Of a stretch of DNA of 64,000 nucleotides, positions 44,044-54,051 are shown in pieces. Origin of the DNA: Chryseobacterium gleum (GTDB lineage Bacteria; Bacteroidota; Bacteroidia; Flavobacteriales; Weeksellaceae); NCBI RefSeq assembly GCF_900636535.1, contig NZ_LR134289.1, forward strand, positions 2,418,001 through 2,482,000, read 5' to 3'. The notes beneath the pieces were generated by a model. It was not told the DNA's origin, did not search any database, and worked only from the letters and a program-made list of their open reading frames with translations. The stretch's first letter is position 1, and each line of letters opens with the position of its first letter. Both the position numbers and the translations under genes were made by a program.

Positions 44044-44086
44044 ATTTTAGTTTTTGAGTTTTTGAGTACACTTATAGGTACATTTC

Positions 44087-45277
44087 TTAATTCATGATAA
44101 GCTCACTTATTGTATTTCCTATAGAAAGGCAAGATGTGGCTGCTGGAGAAGGAGCATTTCTAACATGAATGATATTTCCGTTTTTCACAATGTCAAAATC
44201 ATCAATTAATCCTCCATTTCTGTCGCAAGCCTGGGCTCTTACTCCCGAACCTCCTGGTACAAGGTCATTTTCCTGTATTTCAGGTAAAAGTTTTTGCAGA
44301 GCTTTTGTAAATGCAGATTTAGAGAGTGAACGGTGCATTTCTCCCATTCCCGTTTTTCCGTATTTTGCTACAATTTTCCTAAATCCGGGCCATAGCATGG
44401 TCTGCATGGTTTCGTTGAAATTGAAATCAAAAAAATGGTATCCTTCTTTTTTGAAAGCCAAAACGGCATTGGGACCGGCTTCAATATTATCATCAATCAT
44501 TCTGGTAAAGTGGACACCAAGAAAAGGAAAGCTAGGATCAGGTACCGGGTAAATAAGATGTTTTACCAGGTATTTTTTTTCATCTTTGATTTTATAGTAT
44601 TCTCCTCTGAAAGGAATAATGACCACATCATTTTTTTCGTTGGTCATTTTGGTTATCTTATCCGAATACAATCCTGCGCAGGAAATCAGTTTTTTGGTTT
44701 TAAATTCGGAAATATTGGTAGTGACAATAATTTCAGTCCCTTTATCAATGATTTTTTTTACTTCATTGTTAAATCTTACTTCTCCTCCCAATTCTTCAAA
44801 AAGTTCTTTTATTTTTTGAGCTATTCCCGGATAGTCGATAATTCCGGTTTGTGGAACTTTGATTGCTTTTACGCCTTCACAATGGGGCTCAATTTCACGG
44901 AACTCTTCTCTTGAAAGGTACTTTAAATTTTGTAGCCCGTTTTCAACTCCTCTCTTATAAATATTATCTAAAAGTGGTAATTCTTCCTGTGAGGTGGCTA
45001 CAATTATTTTCCCGCAAAGATCATATCTTATTCCATACTTTTCAGCAAAATTAATCACCGAATTATATCCTTCAATACAATTTCTAGCTTTAAGGCTTCC
45101 CGGTTTATAATAGATACCGCTATGGATCACGCCACTGTTATGTCCAGATTGGTGCAATGCCACATCCTTTTCTTTTTCTAAAATAAGAATCTTAAAACCA
45201 GGATTTTTAAGCTTAGTCTGATAGGCTGTAGCCAATCCTACCAACCCTGCACCGATGATGATGATATCATAGCTCAT
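44087..45277 (-). CDS. lhgO: L-2-hydroxyglutarate oxidase
   Basis: 396 residues. FAD-binding IIIGAGLVGLATAYQ at about 5-19, EKEKDVALHQSGHNSGVIHSGIYYKPGSLKA (a signature of the LhgO family), CAGLYSD, PVPDPSFPFLGVHFTRMI and AGPNAVLAF. It oxidises L-2-hydroxyglutarate to 2-oxoglutarate, passing electrons to the quinone pool. It is placed between the 6-dehydrogenase and wbpE-like genes of the diacetamido-uronic acid pathway, 6 bases after the first. WbpB-type enzymes release L-2-hydroxyglutarate, so LhgO would close that cofactor loop. Confidence 0.9.
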   Translation of the reverse strand: MSYDIIIIGAGLVGLATAYQTKLKNPGFKILILEKEKDVALHQSGHNSGVIHSGIYYKPGSLKARNCIEGYNSVINFAEKYGIRYDLCGKIIVATSQEELPLLDNIYKRGVENGLQNLKYLSREEFREIEPHCEGVKAIKVPQTGIIDYPGIAQKIKELFEELGGEVRFNNEVKKIIDKGTEIIVTTNISEFKTKKLISCAGLYSDKITKMTNEKNDVVIIPFRGEYYKIKDEKKYLVKHLIYPVPDPSFPFLGVHFTRMIDDNIEAGPNAVLAFKKEGYHFFDFNFNETMQTMLWPGFRKIVAKYGKTGMGEMHRSLSKSAFTKALQKLLPEIQENDLVPGGSGVRAQACDRNGGLIDDFDIVKNGNIIHVRNAPSPAATSCLSIGNTISELIMN

Positions 45278-45283
45278 GATCTG

Positions 45284-46579
45284 TTATAATCTTGCATCAA
45301 CCAGATTTCTATCTAAACATGCTTTGGTATCAAAGACCACAGCATTTTCTTTTTTAAGCAGATCCAGATCCATTTCCAGAAATTCATTATGAGATACTGC
45401 AATCACTAAAGAATCATACTTTTTCCCTTCATGAAGAGTATCCAGAATATCAATTCCGTATTCATGCTTTACTTCTTCTTTGCTTGCCCATGGATCGTAA
45501 ATATCTACATTTACTCCATAATCAGCAAGTTCCCGATAGATATCCACAACCTTGGTATTTCTGACATCCGGACAGTTTTCTTTGAATGTGACTCCTAAAA
45601 TCAGTGCATTAGAATTTTTAATCACTCCACCTTTTGCGATAAGAAGCTTTACTACTTTAGCAGCAACAAATTTTGCAATGGAATCATTGACACGTCTGCC
45701 AGATAGAATAACATCAGGATTATATCCCAGCTGTTCTGCTTTGTGTGCAAGATAATAAGGGTCTACTGAAATACAATGTCCCCCTACCAACCCGGGTTTA
45801 TATTTAAGAAAATTATATTTGGTACCTGCCGCTTCCAATACATCATGGGTATCGATCCCTACTCTATCAAAAATTAAGGCCAGTTCGTTTACAAAAGAAA
45901 TATTAACATCTCTTTGTGCATTTTCAATGGCTTTTGATGCTTCTGCAACTTTAATACTGGGTGCTTTATGGGTTCCTGCAGTAATAATTTTCTTATATAG
46001 TTGGTCTACCTGTTCAGCAATTTCTTTTGTAGAACCTGAAGTTACTTTTCTAACACTTGTAAGCGTATTTACTTTATCTCCTGGATTAATTCTTTCCGGA
46101 GAATAACCTACGAAGAAATCTTCGTTAAACTTAAGTCCTGAATATTTTTCAAGAACCGGCACACATTCTTCTTCTGTACAGCCGGGGAAAACTGTGGATT
46201 CATAAATAACAATATCTCCTTTTTTGATAACTTCGCCTAACATTTTTGAAGCAGAAATCAATGGAGTAAGATCCGGAGCATTATATTTATCAATAGGAGT
46301 AGGAACTGTTACGATAAATACATTGGCTTCAGAAATATCAGATAGCTGGCTTGTTGCCTTATAGCCTAAAGAGCCCATAGATTCTTTATACTTTTTCAGT
46401 CCATCATTTAATTTGTTAACATCAGCTTCAAGCGTTATATCCTTTCCGTTATTAAGCTGGTCAACCCGCTGTGTATTAATATCAAAACCAAATACAGGAT
46501 AGTGATTAGCAAACTCAAGAGATAGGGGAAGACCTACATACCCCTGACCTATAACCGCTATTTTATATGCTGCTATCAT
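45284..46579 (-). CDS. UDP-N-acetylhexosamine 6-dehydrogenase (WbpA/TviB-like)
   Basis: 431 residues. NAD-binding IAVIGQGYVGLPLSLEFA at about 7-24; VIYESTVFPGCTEEECVPVLE; the catalytic cysteine in GLVGGHCISVDPYYLAHKA; and the C-terminal domain with LGVTFKENCPDVRNTKVVDIY. It oxidises C6 of UDP-GlcNAc (or GalNAc) to the uronic acid, the first step of the Wbp pathway. The start overlaps the stop of wzc at one base. Confidence 0.93.
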   Translation of the reverse strand: MIAAYKIAVIGQGYVGLPLSLEFANHYPVFGFDINTQRVDQLNNGKDITLEADVNKLNDGLKKYKESMGSLGYKATSQLSDISEANVFIVTVPTPIDKYNAPDLTPLISASKMLGEVIKKGDIVIYESTVFPGCTEEECVPVLEKYSGLKFNEDFFVGYSPERINPGDKVNTLTSVRKVTSGSTKEIAEQVDQLYKKIITAGTHKAPSIKVAEASKAIENAQRDVNISFVNELALIFDRVGIDTHDVLEAAGTKYNFLKYKPGLVGGHCISVDPYYLAHKAEQLGYNPDVILSGRRVNDSIAKFVAAKVVKLLIAKGGVIKNSNALILGVTFKENCPDVRNTKVVDIYRELADYGVNVDIYDPWASKEEVKHEYGIDILDTLHEGKKYDSLVIAVSHNEFLEMDLDLLKKENAVVFDTKACLDRNLVDARL

Positions 46580-48969
46580 TAACTAAATTTATTTGTTATT
46601 TTTTGAAACCATGATTGTTCTGAATGATGGTTATAACCATAACCATATTTATTGCTATATCCTAAATTTTCCCTGCTTACATCATTAAGTACAAATCCGA
46701 CATTTGTAATTTTTTTCTGATCAATATTACTGTTGGCAAATTCTAATAAAGACTTTTCTGTGTATTTAGATCTTGATACATAGATAGTAACATCAGAAAG
46801 TTCTGCAATAAGGAAAGTATCTGTAACAAGTAGCAATGGTGCAGTATCCAGAATAATATATTCGTATTTTTCTTTCAGTTGATCCAGAAGAGTCTCATAA
46901 CGACCATTGGATAGCAATTCTGTCGGATTAGGAGGAATCATTCCGGAATAAATTACATCCAGATACGGATTAAAAGATGAGACATGAATAATATCTTCAA
47001 GTTTCGTCTCGTCATTATAAAGATACTCTGTAAGCCCGGCAAGTCCTTTTCTTGCAGGATTATATCTCTGAAGCTGAGGATTTCTGATATCGGATCCAAT
47101 GATGATCGCTTTTTTCTTAGGATTTGCCAACGTAAGAGCCAAATTCACAGAAGTAAATGTTTTCCCTTCTCCTTTTACCGTAGAAGTAACAAATACAACC
47201 TTTCCCTTTTTTTCTTTTGAAAGCATGAAGTTCATATTGGTGATAAGAATTCTGAATGCTTCTGCCATAGGAGTAATATCGTTCATCTTGACGATTTCGG
47301 AATCTCCCTTTTCAAGACTTGGTAATTCTGCAATAATAGGCGCATGTACTAATTTCTCTAAATCATGTTTAGTGACAATTTTATTATTTAATAATTCTGA
47401 AAAATAAATAATTAAAAATGGTATAAGAAGACCTATAAACAGTGCGGCCAACAGAATAACTTGTGTTTTAGGAGCAACAGGATTTGCTGAAGCATAAGCC
47501 TGATCAATAACTCTTGCTTTAGGTGCTGTAATGGATTGCGCTATTGCTGTTTCTTCTCTTTTTTGGAGCAATAATAAATACAAATTTTCTTTAATCTGTT
47601 GCTGTCTTTCTATTCCTCTAAACATTTTTTCAATAGATGGAATTTTAGCAATTTTTCCGGAAACTTTATTCTGTTCTCCAACATATTCATTTCGGGCAAG
47701 CTCCAATCCTGTTTTATTTCTTTGAAGTGTCTCAACAATTGAGTTTCGAAGTACGTTGATTTGCTTACTTATTTCTACAACCGTTGGGTTTTCCGGAGTT
47801 GCGGATTCCAATAATCTTCCCCTGTGTAGTATCAACTGATTATATGATGCAATTCCTGAAGCTGCTTCAGCACTATTTAAGCCAATATTGGAAGGTAAAG
47901 CCTGGTATTGTCCTTGTTTAGAAATGAAAGAAATTAAAGAATTTGTTAATTCGATCTGAGCATCGAGATCCAATTGTTTTCCACGAGCTGTAGCCGAACT
48001 CTCTAAATTAATTTTAGCTTCAACCTCAAGATCGGTAAGATTATTCTTGGTTTTAAAACTTTCTTTTTCATTTTCAACCTGCCCAAGTTCAACAGAAAGT
48101 TTTTTCACTCTATCCTCGATGAAATCCAACGTTTTTCTAGATTCCAGGTTTTTATCTAAAATAGCATCATTATTATAAGCAACAACTAAAGAATTCAGGA
48201 TATCTTCAGCTTTTGAAGTTTGTGGATAATTTATAGATAACCGAAGTACAGTAGCATCTTTATTAGCTAGATTTACATTTAGAGCACCAGTTAAACTATT
48301 AACCTTTGCTTCAACAGATGAAATTTTTAGTTCTAATTTATTTGTATTTGCTCCTTGCGCAGCTTTTTTGTTGAATTTATTATTTTTAGTAATAATTATA
48401 TTAGCAAACGGAAGATTGATCATTCTACCGTAGCTGGAGATAATTTCTTTATTAAGCCCATCATACTGTATTAAAATCTGATCTCCTTTTAATTCTACAT
48501 TTATAGGATTGGTTGAACCTTTAGATGATTTTTCGTTTACAATCTTTACATCAATAGGTGATGATTCTTTGTAAAGCTCAATACTTCTGATTCTGCCTTT
48601 AGCAATGATGGTTGTTTGAAGATTATGATTAACAACAACATCACGCATTAATTTTTTAGATTTCAGTATTTCAATCTCGTTAGAAATACTATTTGTTTTC
48701 ATCCCTCCCAGACCTGATAAATCAGAAAGAACGCCTAAATCATTAGCCGATGAAGAGTTTTTTGAATCCTTTATAAGTAATGTAGTCTCTACATAATAAA
48801 CTGGCGTGATAAATTTTATTGCAAAGTAACTGATTACTAATGCTATAATTGCACTAAAAATGAACCATGGCCATTTTCTTAGATATGGTTTGATTACATC
48901 ATTAATACTAACCTTATTTAATTTTGTTTCTTCCTCCAAAAATTGTGAAGTTCTCTGGTTATCCATCAA
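46579..48969 (-). CDS. wzc: Polysaccharide co-polymerase / tyrosine autokinase (Wzc-like)
   Basis: 796 residues. A Wzz domain with two membrane helices (about 33-52 and 500-520) encloses a long periplasmic coiled-coil. The cytosolic BY-kinase domain has Walker A at about 595-604 ([10 protein letters not shown]), Walker A' at 621-631 ([11 protein letters not shown], with a glycine where the first aspartate of DxD is usual), and Walker B at 704-711 (YIILDTAP). A C-terminal tyrosine cluster has Y771, Y775, Y777 and Y779. It controls chain length and export with Wza. No partner phosphatase gene (Wzb) was found in the window. Confidence 0.93.
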   Translation of the reverse strand: MMDNQRTSQFLEEETKLNKVSINDVIKPYLRKWPWFIFSAIIALVISYFAIKFITPVYYVETTLLIKDSKNSSSANDLGVLSDLSGLGGMKTNSISNEIEILKSKKLMRDVVVNHNLQTTIIAKGRIRSIELYKESSPIDVKIVNEKSSKGSTNPINVELKGDQILIQYDGLNKEIISSYGRMINLPFANIIITKNNKFNKKAAQGANTNKLELKISSVEAKVNSLTGALNVNLANKDATVLRLSINYPQTSKAEDILNSLVVAYNNDAILDKNLESRKTLDFIEDRVKKLSVELGQVENEKESFKTKNNLTDLEVEAKINLESSATARGKQLDLDAQIELTNSLISFISKQGQYQALPSNIGLNSAEAASGIASYNQLILHRGRLLESATPENPTVVEISKQINVLRNSIVETLQRNKTGLELARNEYVGEQNKVSGKIAKIPSIEKMFRGIERQQQIKENLYLLLLQKREETAIAQSITAPKARVIDQAYASANPVAPKTQVILLAALFIGLLIPFLIIYFSELLNNKIVTKHDLEKLVHAPIIAELPSLEKGDSEIVKMNDITPMAEAFRILITNMNFMLSKEKKGKVVFVTSTVKGEGKTFTSVNLALTLANPKKKAIIIGSDIRNPQLQRYNPARKGLAGLTEYLYNDETKLEDIIHVSSFNPYLDVIYSGMIPPNPTELLSNGRYETLLDQLKEKYEYIILDTAPLLLVTDTFLIAELSDVTIYVSRSKYTEKSLLEFANSNIDQKKITNVGFVLNDVSRENLGYSNKYGYGYNHHSEQSWFQKITNKFS

Positions 48970-48972
48970 TCT

Positions 48973-49797
48973 TTATTTCTTATTAAATAAACTTACTACA
49001 ACGGCAACTGCTGTAACCGCAATAGAAATAGCGGTCAGGTAAAGACCTGTATTAGGGTTTTGTTTCGCCATAACGTCTTTTGTATTGTTTGAAGAAACAA
49101 TAATGGCATCCCCCTGTTTCAGATTATAATATGGAGAGTTAATTAAATTAGCATCATGTAGGTTAACACGCCCATGAGAAACAATACCATTTTCTGTTCT
49201 GATAACCAATATATCTTCTCTTTTCCCATATTGTGTCAGGTCACCAGCCATACCCAATGCATTCAAGATCGTTGCTTGTCCGTTTGCTATTGTATAGTCT
49301 CCCTGTCTATTAACTTCTCCAAGTATTGTAACTTTAAAATTAGCGAGTCTTACATTAACAGTGGGATTAATAACATATCTCGTCATCTTTTCCCTTAGTT
49401 CATCTTTAAAAGCGGTCAGACTTTTATCTGATGTATTCAGTTTTCCTAATATTGGAAAGTCAATATCTCCATTTGCATCTACTATATAAGTAGGTCCTGA
49501 TAACACTGTTGTTCCTTGGTTAGGAGTATTTCCACCGGCTATTGTATTGGTTTGGATAAGTTCTGAGGAAGAATAATTCTGATTAAAAGGCTTTACAACA
49601 TCCATATCTTTCGCAGTGATCAGAATAACCAACTGATCTCCTACCTGGATCGTATTTGCTGAATTTTTAGCAGATGCATTGATTGCGACCTGTTCTATAT
49701 TCTGCATATAATTTAAATCATTCTTAGCTTTGGGGTTCACTTTGCAGGAAATTACTAAAGAGGACGCCAAAACTAATGCTATTATTTTTCCTTTCAT
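48973..49797 (-). CDS. wza: Polysaccharide export outer-membrane lipoprotein (Wza-like)
   Basis: 274 residues. Lipoprotein signal MKGKIIALVLASSLVISC, with C18 as the lipid site. A Poly_export domain (YIVDANGDIDFPILGKLN, MTRYVINPTVNVRLANFKVTILGEV) and one SLBB domain (GDYTIANGQATILNALGMAGDLTQYG) follow. One C-terminal hydrophobic helix (LYLTAISIAVTAVAVVVSLF) may anchor the channel. It is shorter than E. coli Wza, as is common in Bacteroidota. wzc follows after 3 bases. Confidence 0.92.
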   Translation of the reverse strand: MKGKIIALVLASSLVISCKVNPKAKNDLNYMQNIEQVAINASAKNSANTIQVGDQLVILITAKDMDVVKPFNQNYSSSELIQTNTIAGGNTPNQGTTVLSGPTYIVDANGDIDFPILGKLNTSDKSLTAFKDELREKMTRYVINPTVNVRLANFKVTILGEVNRQGDYTIANGQATILNALGMAGDLTQYGKREDILVIRTENGIVSHGRVNLHDANLINSPYYNLKQGDAIIVSSNNTKDVMAKQNPNTGLYLTAISIAVTAVAVVVSLFNKK

Positions 49798-49836
49798 TAT
49801 TTTGTTAAATTGTGCAAATATACATTTATATTTTTT

Positions 49837-51765
49837 CTATTTATCCAAAGCCTCATAAATTGAATTATTGCTTCGGAATTCCGGCACTATTGTTTTAAGA
49901 ATTCTAACCACTTCCACTTTATCTCTTCGCAGGGAAGCCTTGGTAATTTCCTTAGTAAGCCTGTCTATATCTTCAAATCCCATTGAAGGATCTTTAGAAA
50001 TCATAATTTTGTCATTATGAGTAGGAAGTGTTTTTGCATCATCACTCAGAAGTTCTTCGTACAGCTTTTCTCCGGGTCTTAATCCTGTATAGATGATTTT
50101 GATATCAATATTAGGTTCGAATCCTGATAATTTGATCATTCTTTTGGCAAGATCAATAATCTTTACAGGCTCCCCCATATCAAAGACAAAAATCTCACCT
50201 CCTTCTCCCATTGTTCCTGCCTGAAGCACAAGCTCACAAGCCTCAGGAATCGTCATGAAATATCTTACGATTTCCGGATGGGTAATGGTTACCGGGCCAC
50301 CAGCTTCAATCTGCTTTTTAAAATGAGGAATTACAGAACCATTGGATCCTAATACATTTCCAAATCTCGTTGTAATAAACTTGGTCACATTACCTTCTAC
50401 ATTCTGAAGTGACTGTACAAAAAGTTCTGCTGCACGTTTTGAAGCTCCCATTACGTTGGTTGGGTTTACAGCTTTATCTGTAGATACCATTACGAATCTG
50501 TTTACTTTATACTTGCTGGATAATTTTGCAACAATCTTTGAACCTAATATATTGACAAAAATGGCTTCATGAGGATTTTCTTCTACCAAAGGAACATGCT
50601 TATAGGCTGCTGCGTGGTATACCATTGAGAAATTATACGTCTGGAACAGAGATTCCATTCTGTGATGGTTAGAAACATCTCCCAAAACAAATTTGAAAGT
50701 GATATGAGGAAATTTCTCTCTCATTTCAAGTTCAATTTCATAAAGAGGTGTTTCAGCCTGGTCCAGTACTACAATTAAAGAAGGATTAAAAAGAGCAACC
50801 TGTCTTACAATCTCACTTCCTATAGATCCTGCACCACCGGTTACCAATACCGTTTTATCAAAATGTCTGCTTTTAACTTTCTCATTCTGAATTTTGATCG
50901 GTTTTCTGTTTAACAAATCTTCAATTTGAAGATTTTTGATAGACCCTCCTAGATCACTGTCTCTTAACTTCTGTACAGAGGGTGCTTTAAAAACATTCAG
51001 ATCTTTTTCTAAAAACAAATTCACCCAGGCGTTCATCTCATCTCTGGCCATCATCTCCTTAACAATGAGAACGCCATCAACCATAAGATCGTCTTTTGAA
51101 TGCTCCTCTATCTTTTCCTTCTCATAGATGGGTTTTCCTAACAGAGAAGCTCTTTTAGAATCGGTTCTCTGAGTTAAAAACCCAACTACCTGATATGGCA
51201 AACTTGGATTATCCAGAATAGCACGGGCAATCGCAATAGATTGTTCATCAATTCCCAATACCAGAATCCTTTTTTTCAGTGCACTTCTTCTGTACTCCCT
51301 TACAATATGGAAAAACTCTTTCACATATAATCTGAAAAGGAATAATCCCATAAAAGAAATTACAAAGTAAAGTATCAGATAAGGAGTAAGTATAAACTTA
51401 CTTCCTGTGATCCAGAAATAGGAAAGATTTATAATTCCGATAGTCAGCATTGTGCAAAAGCACGATATCAGAAGTTTAAATAAATCTATAAATGTTGAAT
51501 GGCGAATAATACCGGCGTAAGTCTTGAAGACATACATAAAAACAGCATTCACCAGAATAATAAAAGCAAAAACTAAACTTTTATCATCGTGATAGATAAA
51601 TTCCTGCTTGGTAATTTTTGCGATAATGTAAGTGGAAAGAAATAAAGATATGATCAGAATAATAATGTCTATTACAAGAATTATCCATCGAGGAAGATAT
51701 CTTACGTCTGAGAGATTGACAACATTATCCCCTCCAAATATTGTTTTTCTAAGAGAATTGTACAT
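49837..51765 (-). CDS. Membrane-bound UDP-sugar 4,6-dehydratase (CapD/WbpM/PglF-like)
   Basis: 642 residues. Four membrane helices in the first 150 residues, a CoA-binding-like Rossmann domain (VLGIDEQSIAIARAI), then the catalytic SDR from about residue 300: VTGGAGSIGSEIVRQ, YHAAAYKHVPLVEENP, and STDKAVNPTNVMGASKRAAE, with methionine instead of the catalytic tyrosine as in WbpM. It makes UDP-4-keto-6-deoxy-GlcNAc. First gene of the locus, about 50 bases after the promoter. Confidence 0.92.
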   Translation of the reverse strand: MYNSLRKTIFGGDNVVNLSDVRYLPRWIILVIDIIILIISLFLSTYIIAKITKQEFIYHDDKSLVFAFIILVNAVFMYVFKTYAGIIRHSTFIDLFKLLISCFCTMLTIGIINLSYFWITGSKFILTPYLILYFVISFMGLFLFRLYVKEFFHIVREYRRSALKKRILVLGIDEQSIAIARAILDNPSLPYQVVGFLTQRTDSKRASLLGKPIYEKEKIEEHSKDDLMVDGVLIVKEMMARDEMNAWVNLFLEKDLNVFKAPSVQKLRDSDLGGSIKNLQIEDLLNRKPIKIQNEKVKSRHFDKTVLVTGGAGSIGSEIVRQVALFNPSLIVVLDQAETPLYEIELEMREKFPHITFKFVLGDVSNHHRMESLFQTYNFSMVYHAAAYKHVPLVEENPHEAIFVNILGSKIVAKLSSKYKVNRFVMVSTDKAVNPTNVMGASKRAAELFVQSLQNVEGNVTKFITTRFGNVLGSNGSVIPHFKKQIEAGGPVTITHPEIVRYFMTIPEACELVLQAGTMGEGGEIFVFDMGEPVKIIDLAKRMIKLSGFEPNIDIKIIYTGLRPGEKLYEELLSDDAKTLPTHNDKIMISKDPSMGFEDIDRLTKEITKASLRRDKVEVVRILKTIVPEFRSNNSIYEALDK

Positions 51766-52121
51766 TGTCTGTATTGGTGTTCATATTTAATTAATGTATA
51801 ATATCTGATTATCCAATCAAAGATAATTTTGGCACAATCACACAAAAATAAATAAATTTATTTCAATATGCTGAAATCAAAAATAAATTTGATGTTATGT
51901 TTATGAAATCTAATAATTTCATTTATGATACAGCTAAACTCACAGACAAAAATCATACCATAAAAGCTCTTTATAAAGCAGATATTTATCTATAAAAATT
52001 CTTAGTTAAGCTGTTTTTCTTTAAAATAATTTTTAAATCTTTATATATCAATCTTTTTCAATGAACTGTTTATTTTTTTTCCTAAAAGTCATACGTCAAG
52101 TTTTTGTAATTCATTAAATAT
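51766..52121. other. Intergenic region upstream of the polysaccharide locus
   Basis: 356 bases between the recX stop and the first gene of the locus, both on the minus strand. It holds the locus promoter at 51818-51845 near its left end. The rest is very AT-rich, with no gene or firm hairpin seen; it may carry control sites for the locus. Confidence 0.5.
51818..51845 (-). promoter_or_regulatory. Promoter of the polysaccharide locus
   Basis: On the minus strand TTG (51843-51845), a 17-base spacer and TATCTTTG (51818-51825): exact consensus. The leader would be about 45-50 bases. No other good promoter was found between here and the terminator at 22606, so it may drive all 27 genes (about 29 kb). 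Confidence 0.8.
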
Positions 52122-52580
52122 TTAGTCAAAAATATCAATTATTTTCTCATATTCAAAACCTTTACTCATCAAATGTTTTATAGTCTTGGTTTTTTTTTGA
52201 TATTCTTTCAAGCCAGTTTGCTTAGAATAATAATCATCAAACATCTTTCTGATAGTTTTTTCATAATCAGCGTCATCAATCTCATCAAAACATGAATTGA
52301 TTAACTTCTCAGAAATCTGTTTCTGCTTCAGATTCATTTTAATTTTGGTCTTTCCCCAATGTTTGATGTAAAATTTACCTCTGATATAACTTCGTGTAAA
52401 CCTTTCTTCATTCAGATAATTTTCTTTCAGCAGGTATAAAATAATTTCTTCCTTCGCTTCATCTATGAGCAGGAATTCTCTCATCTTCTGTTCCACTTCA
52501 GCATGACAGCGATCCTGGTAAACACAGTAATTGACCAGCTTCTGTTTTATTTCCTCGAAAGTATAAGATTTCTTTTCCAT
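52122..52580 (-). CDS. recX: Regulatory protein RecX
   Basis: Small helical protein that modulates RecA. 152 residues from the ATG at 52580 (MEKKSYTFEEIKQKLVNYC); the frame goes up to 52610 but overlaps the glyA terminator. Three RecX-type helical repeats: YCVYQDRCHAEVEQKM, YLNEERFTRSYIRGKFYIKHWGKTKI and the C-terminal KTIKHLMSKGFEYEKI. recA is not in the window. It follows glyA but is separated from it by a hairpin. Confidence 0.9.
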   Translation of the reverse strand: MEKKSYTFEEIKQKLVNYCVYQDRCHAEVEQKMREFLLIDEAKEEIILYLLKENYLNEERFTRSYIRGKFYIKHWGKTKIKMNLKQKQISEKLINSCFDEIDDADYEKTIRKMFDDYYSKQTGLKEYQKKTKTIKHLMSKGFEYEKIIDIFD

Positions 52581-52585
52581 GTAAT

Positions 52586-52615
52586 AAAAAAAGAATGAGC
52601 AGTTGCCCATTCTTT
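52586..52615 (-). terminator. Terminator between glyA and recX
   Basis: AAAGAATG and CATTCTTT pair, with an inner GC pair, around a short loop; a T run follows on the minus strand. It ends 6 bases before the recX ATG. Confidence 0.7.
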
Positions 52616-52635
52616 ATATGATATCGGAATGTCTG

Positions 52636-53901
52636 TTAGTAATTAAACAGAGCTTTACCTTCCATTAATTCGTTTACTTTTTTTCTTACAGATCCAATCA
52701 CTTCTTCATTTTTGATATTGTCTACTACTTCAGAAATAAGTCCCGCAATAGTATCCATATCATTTTCTTTCAATCCTCTTGTTGTGATAGCTGCAGTTCC
52801 CAATCTGATACCAGATGTTGTAAATGGTGACTTGTCATCAAAAGGAACCATATTTTTGTTACATGTAATATCAGCAAGTACTAATGCTTTTTCGGTTTCT
52901 TTACCGTTTACTCCTTTATTTCTAAGGTCTACCAGCATCAGGTGATTATCTGTACCTCCGCTTACGATATCAAAACCTCTGTTGATCATTGCTTTTGATA
53001 GTGCCTGAGCATTTGCTTTAACCTGTTTTGCATACGTTTCAAACTGAACATCCAGAGCTTCCCCAAAAGCTACAGCTTTACCAGCAATCACGTGCTCAAG
53101 CGGTCCTCCCTGAATACCTGGAAATACAGCCCCATCCAGCACCTGGCTCATCATTTTGATTTCACCTTTTGGCGTTTTGTGACCATATGTATTTTCAAAG
53201 TCTTTCCCCATCATGATCATTCCTCCTCTTGGGCCTCTAAGGGTCTTGTGAGTTGTAGTTGTTACTACATGACAGTGCTCGAATGGAGAATTTAATAACC
53301 CTTTTGCTACTAAACCAGCCGGGTGAGCTATATCAGCCCAAAGGGTAGCTCCCACTTCATCTGCCACTTCTCTGAATTTAGCATAATCTAAATCTCTTGA
53401 ATAGGCTGAGAAACCTGCAATAAGCATTTTTGGTTTTTCTCTCAACGCTACTTCTCTCATTTGATCATAATCAATAAGACCTGTTTCCTGCTGAACTCCG
53501 TAAGAAACTACGTTATATTGAATCCCTGAAAAGTTCACTGCTGAACCGTGGGTAAGGTGTCCTCCCATTGAAAGGTCCATTCCCATAATTTTATCACCAG
53601 GTTTCAAAACTGCAAGATAAATGGCTGCATTCGCCTGAGAACCGGAATGTGGCTGAACATTCACATAATCTACTCCGAAAAGCTCCTTAGCTCTGTTGAT
53701 GGCTAAAGTTTCAACCTCATCTACTACTTCACATCCTCCGTAATATCTTTTTCCGGGATATCCTTCAGCATATTTATTTGTCAGTACACTTCCCATTGCT
53801 TTCATCACGTTTTCAGAAACAAAATTTTCTGATGCGATAAGCTCTAATCCATGGGTTTGTCTTTGTCTTTCCTTTTCAATCAGGTCGAAAATAATATCCA
53901 T
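52636..53901 (-). CDS. glyA: Serine hydroxymethyltransferase
   Basis: PLP enzyme that interconverts serine and glycine with tetrahydrofolate. 421 residues from the ATG at 53901 ([15 protein letters not shown]); the open frame extends to 53928. [25 protein letters not shown] and the PLP lysine in [16 protein letters not shown] near residue 226 are all present. A TACATTTG -7 element lies at 53931-53938, 30 bases upstream of the ATG. Confidence 0.97.
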   Translation of the reverse strand: MDIIFDLIEKERQRQTHGLELIASENFVSENVMKAMGSVLTNKYAEGYPGKRYYGGCEVVDEVETLAINRAKELFGVDYVNVQPHSGSQANAAIYLAVLKPGDKIMGMDLSMGGHLTHGSAVNFSGIQYNVVSYGVQQETGLIDYDQMREVALREKPKMLIAGFSAYSRDLDYAKFREVADEVGATLWADIAHPAGLVAKGLLNSPFEHCHVVTTTTHKTLRGPRGGMIMMGKDFENTYGHKTPKGEIKMMSQVLDGAVFPGIQGGPLEHVIAGKAVAFGEALDVQFETYAKQVKANAQALSKAMINRGFDIVSGGTDNHLMLVDLRNKGVNGKETEKALVLADITCNKNMVPFDDKSPFTTSGIRLGTAAITTRGLKENDMDTIAGLISEVVDNIKNEEVIGSVRKKVNELMEGKALFNY

Positions 53902-53930
53902 TTTACTTTTAGTTTTTGAAATTTTCACCC

Positions 53931-53938
53931 CAAATGTA
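53931..53938 (-). promoter_or_regulatory. Possible -7 element of glyA
   Basis: TACATTTG on the minus strand, 29 bases upstream of the ATG at 53901. The nearest TTG is too far upstream. Confidence 0.5.
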
Positions 53939-54051
53939 CGGAATTTTCGTCGAGATTTCTCTATTGCAAAAATGATTTTTAAACACTAAAAAATGAAAAC
54001 ATTCATCAATAAATCCAACATTATGATTGTTTTAATGAGATGAGATTGTTT

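Noticed and set aside
44041..44086. Direct repeat AGTTTTTG x2 between wbpE-like and lhgO genes
   Set aside because: Two short T-rich copies are expected by chance in this AT-rich DNA.
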